DNA of 58,822 nucleotides from an uncultured Roseburia sp. (GTDB taxonomy: Bacteria; Bacillota; Clostridia; Lachnospirales; Lachnospiraceae), in the NCBI GenBank assembly GCA_947088345.1, contig CAMUGE010000012.1, positions 1 through 58,822 on the forward strand, read 5' to 3'. Position 1 is the stretch's first letter. Each line of letters begins with the position of its first letter. The notes beneath the pieces were generated by a model that had not been told where the DNA came from, did not search any database, and saw only the letters and a program-made list of their open reading frames with translations. The translations under genes and the position numbers were made by a program. This document shows positions 54,702-58,822 of this stretch, piece by piece.

Positions 54702-55913
54702 ATGCTGACATTGGATCGATTTGAGGAGGCAAGTGACAAGGTAAGAGAAGTCATTCTGGAGACGAAACTGATATACAGCGATTATTTCAGTGACAAGACA
54801 GGTAACAAAGTTTATTTAAAACCGGAAAATATGCAGTTTACCGGGGCATATAAAGTGCGCGGGGCGTACTATAAGATCAGCACGCTGTCGGAGGAGGAGC
54901 GCGCCAGAGGTCTTATTACAGCATCCGCCGGCAATCATGCGCAGGGCGTTGCCTACGCCGCAAAATGTTATGGATGTAAAGCGGTTATTGTTATGCCGAC
55001 AACGACGCCCTTAATCAAAGTAAATCGTACAAAAGGGTATGGTGCGGAAGTGATCCTTTATGGAGACGTCTATGACGAGGCATGTCAGAAAGCCTACGAG
55101 CTGGCCGATAAAGAAGGCTATACCTTTATTCATCCATTTGATGATCCTGTGGTTGCAACCGGTCAGGGGACCATCGCAATGGAGATTTTTAAGGAGCTGC
55201 CGCTGGTGGAATATATTCTTGTCCCGATCGGAGGCGGCGGTCTGGCCACCGGTGTCTCCACATTGGCAAAATTATTAAATCCAAATATAAAAGTAATTGG
55301 AGTGGAGCCGGCCGGGGCGAACTGTATGCAGGCCTCATTTGAAGCAGGAAAAGTTACCACGCTTGAGAGCGTAAACACAATTGCAGACGGAACGGCAGTA
55401 AAGACGCCGGGGACGCAGATTTTTCCGTATATTCGTGAGAATCTGGACGATATTATAACCGTAGAGGACGATGAGTTGATCGTCGCGTTTTTGGATATGG
55501 TCGAAAATCACAAGATGGTGGTAGAAAATTCGGGTCTTTTGACAGTTGCGGCATTAAAACACCTGAATATAAAGGATAAGCGTATTGTCTCGATTCTGAG
55601 CGGCGGAAATATGGATGTGATTACCATGTCGTCCGTTGTACAGCAGGGTCTCATTTTCCGTGACCGTATTTTTACCGTATCGGTTCTTCTGCCGGATAAG
55701 CCGGGCGAGCTTGCGAAAGTATCGCAGGCGCTTGCGGCGGAACAGGGCAATGTGATTAAACTGGAACACAATCAGTTTGTAACGACAAACAGAAGCGCAG
55801 CCGTAGAGCTTAGGATTACGCTGGAAAGTTTCGGCACGTCGCATAAAAAGCAGATAATCAAATCGCTGGAAAAGAAAGGCTACAAACCCAAAGTAGTGCG
55901 TACGATATTGTAA
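54702..55913 (+). CDS. ilvA: Threonine ammonia-lyase (IlvA/TdcB type with ACT domain)
   Basis: PLP enzyme deaminating threonine to 2-oxobutanoate. 403 residues: PLP lysine K51 in MQFTGAYKVRGAYYK, SAGNHAQGVAYAAK, phosphate loop GGGGLATGVS and a C-terminal ACT domain (about 325-403). The length and single ACT domain match the short form seen in Clostridia, which can serve in breakdown or in isoleucine synthesis. ATG 54702 follows GGGAGGGG; the frame extends back into ftsY. The stop codon lies in a tandem repeat. Confidence 0.92.
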   Translation: MLTLDRFEEASDKVREVILETKLIYSDYFSDKTGNKVYLKPENMQFTGAYKVRGAYYKISTLSEEERARGLITASAGNHAQGVAYAAKCYGCKAVIVMPTTTPLIKVNRTKGYGAEVILYGDVYDEACQKAYELADKEGYTFIHPFDDPVVATGQGTIAMEIFKELPLVEYILVPIGGGGLATGVSTLAKLLNPNIKVIGVEPAGANCMQASFEAGKVTTLESVNTIADGTAVKTPGTQIFPYIRENLDDIITVEDDELIVAFLDMVENHKMVVENSGLLTVAALKHLNIKDKRIVSILSGGNMDVITMSSVVQQGLIFRDRIFTVSVLLPDKPGELAKVSQALAAEQGNVIKLEHNQFVTTNRSAAVELRITLESFGTSHKKQIIKSLEKKGYKPKVVRTIL

Positions 55914-55982
55914 ACAGAATACGGTAACACAGAAAATACGATATGATAAACAGAATACAGTAACACAGAAAATACGATATTA
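55901..55982 (+). repeat. 36-bp tandem repeat (about 2.3 copies) at the ilvA-apt junction
   Basis: Copy 1 is 55911-55946 and copy 2 55947-55982. They begin TAAACAGAATAC and end AAAATACGATAT, with only a few mismatches. A partial third copy, TACGATATTG (55901-55910), is within the last ilvA codons. The first base of copy 1 is the ilvA stop TAA. Confidence 0.9.
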
Positions 55983-56036
55983 TTAGCAGAGCAACAAGAT
56001 ATTAAAATATAATTTAAGAAAAGGAGAACAGATCCA

Positions 56037-56561
56037 ATGAAAAAAATAGAAGAATACGTCAGAACAATTCCGGATTTCCCGGAGGAGGGGATATTATTTC
56101 GCGATGTCACCAGCGTTCTGCAGGATGCGGAAGGCTTTAAGCTGGCAGTAGACTCTATGATTCAGCTTTTGGACGGCGTGGAGTTTGATGTGATTGCAGG
56201 GGCAGAGTCCAGAGGCTTTTTGTTCGGCGCGCCTATTGCGTATGCACTTGGCAAGCCGTTTGTCCCGGTGCGCAAAAAAGGCAAGCTTCCCTGTGAGACA
56301 ATTTCTGCGGAGTATGCGCTGGAATACGGTACGGCGGAAATTGAGATACATAAAGATGCAATTTTGCCAAAACAGAAAGTGGTTTTAATCGATGACCTCA
56401 TTGCGACAGGCGGTACAATTGAAGCGGCGATCAGTCTGATTGAGCAGCTTGGCGGGGAAGTAGTAAAAGTTCTGTTTTTAATGGAATTAAAGGGTTTAAA
56501 CGGCAGGCAGAGGCTTGCCGCCTACGACGTTGCCTCCGTTATTGAATACGAGGGTAAATAA
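56037..56561 (+). CDS. apt: Adenine phosphoribosyltransferase
   Basis: Salvages adenine to AMP with PRPP. 174 residues. The N-terminal IPDFPEEGILFRDVT, AGAESRGFLFGAPIAYALG and the PRPP loop VVLIDDLIATGGTIEAA are characteristic. AAGGAG lies about eleven bases before ATG 56037. An AT-rich stretch with TATAAT (56008-56013) precedes it, but no matching -35 is evident. Confidence 0.95.
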   Translation: MKKIEEYVRTIPDFPEEGILFRDVTSVLQDAEGFKLAVDSMIQLLDGVEFDVIAGAESRGFLFGAPIAYALGKPFVPVRKKGKLPCETISAEYALEYGTAEIEIHKDAILPKQKVVLIDDLIATGGTIEAAISLIEQLGGEVVKVLFLMELKGLNGRQRLAAYDVASVIEYEGK

Positions 56562-56627
56562 AGCACAGAAAGTTTATCTTAAATTTGTTTTGGGAAAGGG
56601 ATTTGTACACCCGCATCACACTCTCAC

Positions 56628-56652
56628 GGTCTGTGCAGTAATTGCACAGACC
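56628..56652 (+). repeat. 10-bp perfect hairpin after apt
   Basis: GGTCTGTGCA (56628-56637) and TGCACAGACC (56643-56652), loop GTAAT. There is no T tail; it lies between apt and the terminator at 56666. Confidence 0.8.
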
Positions 56653-56665
56653 TGTCTGTGTGAAC

Positions 56666-56689
56666 AGCATCGCCCAGCGTGCTTTTTTT
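56666..56689 (+). terminator. Probable intrinsic terminator after apt
   Basis: GCA-T-CGC (56667-56673) pairs with GCG-TGC (56677-56682) with a bulged T, followed by seven T. Confidence 0.6.
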
Positions 56690-56752
56690 ACAGGAATTAC
56701 CAATGCATTTTTTTCCGGAACATGCTATCATAAAAGAAAAAGCGGTGTGTGG

Positions 56753-57757
56753 ATGAAAATGAAAACAAGGAAAAAAGTAATAATCACAGCAGTAAGCATC
56801 ATACTATTTCTGACAGCCGTATATTTTCTATTGATCAATTTTCTGGTCAGCGCGGCATTGGTTCCCTCCTTTATGGAAAAATTGGAGTCGTTTGAGCGAA
56901 TTACCGAAGAGAGTTTTGCCAAACAGGTTCAGTCAGCCGATATCAAAGTGAATCACAGTACGGCGGTCAAAGAGACAAAAGACTGGCTTTACGACGAAAA
57001 AAAAGAGATGAAAAAGAGCAAAAAGATTACCGCAGTCACAAAAGACGGCTATTCTCTTGTTGCAAGGGAGTTTGCTGCGGCAGAGGAGAGCAGCAGCTGG
57101 GCTCTTTTGCTGCACGGATATACTGGCAGCAAGGAGGAAATGTATCCGTTCGCTTACTGGTATCATGAGCAGGGATACCATGTGATCGTGCCCGATCTGC
57201 GCGCGCAGGGCGAGAGTGAGGGAGATTACATAGGAATGGGCTGGACAGATCATACGGACTGTATGCTCTGGATTGACTATATCCTTTCGCAGAATGAAGC
57301 AGCCTCCATTGTACTGCACGGACAGTCTATGGGCGCGGCAACGGCGCTTATGATGGCGGGCGATCAGAATCTTGCGTCAAATGTAAAGGCTGTTATTTCG
57401 GATTGTTCCTACACGGACGCCTACACGATGTTTGGAGAAAAAATAAAAGAATGGTTTTCACTGCCTGCATTTCCGTTTGTGGATTCTGCGCGCCTTGTCT
57501 TAAAAATGCGCGGCGGATATGATCTGATGGATGCGTCGGCTCTTGAAGCCGTAAAAAATGCGAAAATACCGATTCTTTTTATCCATGGCGATCAGGATGC
57601 CATGATATCGGTCGATATGTCAAAAGATCTGTATGAGGCTGCAAACTGCGAGAAAGAGCTGTTAATTATAGAGGGGGCTGGCCATGCGCAGGCCCAGGAT
57701 AAAGATCCTGACACCTATTTTGTAACAATTTCGTCATTTTTAGAAGCAAAAATGTAA
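56753..57757 (+). CDS. Alpha/beta hydrolase with N-terminal membrane anchor
   Basis: 334 residues. A membrane helix (about 9-31) anchors the protein with the catalytic part outside. The hydrolase fold has the oxyanion segment LLLHGYTGSKEE, nucleophile Ser in LHGQSMGAATA, Asp in FIHGDQDAMIS and His in EGAGHAQ. This resembles the BAAT/FrsA-like or YqkD-type extracytoplasmic hydrolases of Firmicutes. The substrate is unknown. ATG 56753 is preferred; upstream codons read through the apt terminator. ATG 56759 is also possible. Confidence 0.85.
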   Translation: MKMKTRKKVIITAVSIILFLTAVYFLLINFLVSAALVPSFMEKLESFERITEESFAKQVQSADIKVNHSTAVKETKDWLYDEKKEMKKSKKITAVTKDGYSLVAREFAAAEESSSWALLLHGYTGSKEEMYPFAYWYHEQGYHVIVPDLRAQGESEGDYIGMGWTDHTDCMLWIDYILSQNEAASIVLHGQSMGAATALMMAGDQNLASNVKAVISDCSYTDAYTMFGEKIKEWFSLPAFPFVDSARLVLKMRGGYDLMDASALEAVKNAKIPILFIHGDQDAMISVDMSKDLYEAANCEKELLIIEGAGHAQAQDKDPDTYFVTISSFLEAKM

Positions 57758-58023
57758 AAAATTCCGAATAACTGAAAGAAATAATTAATATTTTTGTGAA
57801 AATGTTTGGTTCTACTTTTATGCATTAAAGTCCTGATGTGGATTAAATAGATTGAAAATGCTCCGAAAGTACTAAATTTATGGACAAAAGTATCGAAAAA
57901 AATTTGTATCGGCCATGCATAGCAAATTTGACTTTTGGATATAATTTAGTATGATAAGTAAAAAGTAAATCCTGTTTTGGTACAGGTTGGCTTTTATGTA
58001 TCATTCTTGAGGAAAGGAGCAAA
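57758..58023 (+). promoter_or_regulatory. Promoter and leader for the final gene
   Basis: TTGACT (57928-57933), 16 bp, TATGAT (57950-57955). The leader forms nested pairs AAAAG/CTTTT and CCTGT/ACAGG (57961-57995). Upstream, AAAGTACTAAATTTATGGAC (57864-57883) resembles a stretch before the tRNA-Thr promoter. No riboswitch class is recognised. Confidence 0.5.
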
Positions 58024-58722
58024 ATGAGTAAAAAAATATTGGACGCAGCGATAACGGCGGCATTTTGTGCCTGTCTGATCATGGCGCCCAACATTCAGGA
58101 AAAGGAAGAGAACCATGAGCAGAGCAGTTTGGAGGTTTTTGCAGCATACCGAATGAAAAAGCCGGAAACTGCAGTGGCGGGAGTTTTCGAGGAACTTTTC
58201 GAACATTCATTTACGACAGAATCAGGTGAAGAGACAGCTATTGAAAGAAATGAAGTCGTTCTTGTAACATCACAGGAAGAGAATATAGAGAGTCATACAG
58301 ATTTTAAAAATACAACCCCTGTGAGCGCCATAGTGGCAAGAGAAGTACCGGTCATCAAAAACAGATGGAATATCACGCTTACGGCGGATGAAATTGACCT
58401 TTTGGCCAGAATCGTCTGGCTGGAAGCAAACGGCGAACCTGTGCAGGGGCAGCAAGCCGTCGTGGAAGTTGTTTTAAACAGAATGGCTTCCGACTTATAT
58501 CCGGATACGCTTTACGATGTACTCAGCCAGAAAAATCCGGTACAGTTCTGTTCCTGGAAAAACAGGAATAAGGCCGTGCCGACGGACAAAGAGTATCAGT
58601 CTATTAAACAGGTGTTAGACGGAAATACGAGCATATTAAGAAATGATACACTTTATTTTTCAACAAAGCCGCTGACTGCAAATACCGATATCAGAATCGG
58701 TGGACACAGTTTTTGTTATTAA
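58024..58722 (+). CDS. Cell wall hydrolase (SleB/Hydrolase_2 family)
   Basis: 232 residues. An N-terminal hydrophobic segment (about 6-22) suggests secretion or anchoring. A linker of about 90 residues leads to a C-terminal Hydrolase_2 domain: LLARIVWLEANGEPVQGQQ, AVVEVVLNRM and a C-terminal GGHSFCY. SleB is a spore-cortex lytic transglycosylase; the Glu in EANGE is the presumed catalytic acid. No peptidoglycan-binding domain is present, so it may act in spores or on the vegetative wall. GAAAGGAG precedes ATG 58024. Confidence 0.9.
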   Translation: MSKKILDAAITAAFCACLIMAPNIQEKEENHEQSSLEVFAAYRMKKPETAVAGVFEELFEHSFTTESGEETAIERNEVVLVTSQEENIESHTDFKNTTPVSAIVAREVPVIKNRWNITLTADEIDLLARIVWLEANGEPVQGQQAVVEVVLNRMASDLYPDTLYDVLSQKNPVQFCSWKNRNKAVPTDKEYQSIKQVLDGNTSILRNDTLYFSTKPLTANTDIRIGGHSFCY

Positions 58723-58745
58723 AGCAGTTTCGAACAGTAAAAAAC

Positions 58746-58769
58746 AGCTTTCTTTTTTTAAAGAAAGCT
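58746..58769 (+). repeat. 10-bp perfect hairpin after the wall hydrolase gene
   Basis: AGCTTTCTTT (58746-58755) pairs with AAAGAAAGCT (58760-58769) over TTTT. It lacks a following T tract on the + strand. Confidence 0.7.
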
Positions 58770-58781
58770 CAGACTGTAGAC

Positions 58782-58820
58782 AAAACGGTTCGCGATATCA
58801 TGTCCGCGAACCGTTTTTTT
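58782..58820 (+). terminator. Strong intrinsic terminator
   Basis: AAAACGGTTCGCG (58782-58794) and CGCGAACCGTTTT (58805-58817), 13 bp, loop of 10, ending in TTTTTTT. Confidence 0.93.
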
Positions 58821-58822
58821 GC

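Noticed and set aside
55911-55982. Possible CRISPR array
   Set aside because: The copies are directly adjacent with no spacers and there are no cas genes; it is a simple tandem repeat.

Overview
This window reads as chromosomal core DNA from a spore-forming anaerobic Firmicute, most likely Lachnospiraceae (Clostridia). The evidence is the gene order asp23-nusB-xseA-xseB-ispA-dxs-tlyA-nadK-argR-recN-spoIVB-spo0A, the sporulation genes, an AddAB (not RecBCD) system, MEP isoprenoid genes, a one-chain glycyl-tRNA synthetase, a DUF5688 gene, and strong AGGAGG-type ribosome sites. Nearly everything is on the + strand, in tightly packed and often overlapping operons. I see no prophage, insertion sequence, CRISPR array or rRNA.

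Layout. 1-7643: end of an unrecognised gene, then the asp23/nusB/xseAB/ispA/dxs/tlyA/nadK/argR operon (transcription, DNA repair, isoprenoids, NADP, arginine control). 7644-8047: a non-coding stretch with two tandem hairpin-bearing repeat units and a leader element in front of recN. 8048-12065: recN, spoIVB and spo0A; spo0A has a 0A box at its promoter. 12181-15605: glgA, a convergent DUF5688 gene, tRNA-Thr(CGT) and a cold-shock gene with a long leader. 15704-22727: M16C peptidase, era, yqzL (small, overlapping recO), recO, a lipoprotein and glyS. 22806-33745: a duplicated DUF1294 membrane protein, addB-addA, hisS and aspS. 33785-40311: chemoreceptor, lipoprotein, a two-component system, TrpB2 and a GNAT. 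40398-44006: a small minus-strand Spo0A-C-like protein divergent from a VTC / DUF4956 / CotH cassette. 44082-47135: siroheme-branch tetrapyrrole genes, including a CobA-HemD fusion. 47232-54685: DUF624, plsX-acpP-rnc-smc-ftsY. 54702-58822: threonine dehydratase, apt, an alpha/beta hydrolase and a SleB-type wall hydrolase, closed by a strong terminator.

The most notable observation is non-coding. A roughly 70-bp leader element with a shared core (consensus near AAGTCnTTTATGCGCAAAGGC, then GCAGAAA, a purine-rich Shine-Dalgarno and ATG) lies directly before three unrelated genes: recN (+), the DUF5688 gene (-) and cspA (+). In two cases its terminal ATG is the gene start. In cspA it opens a nine-codon upstream ORF whose stop overlaps the cspA ribosome site. 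This looks like a dispersed family of 5'-leader elements that I cannot name. The second candidate system is the VTC/DUF4956/CotH cassette, which pairs a polyphosphate-polymerase fold, a membrane partner and a CotH-type kinase.

The calls rest on reading the sequence and recalling family motifs. No database or folding program was run.
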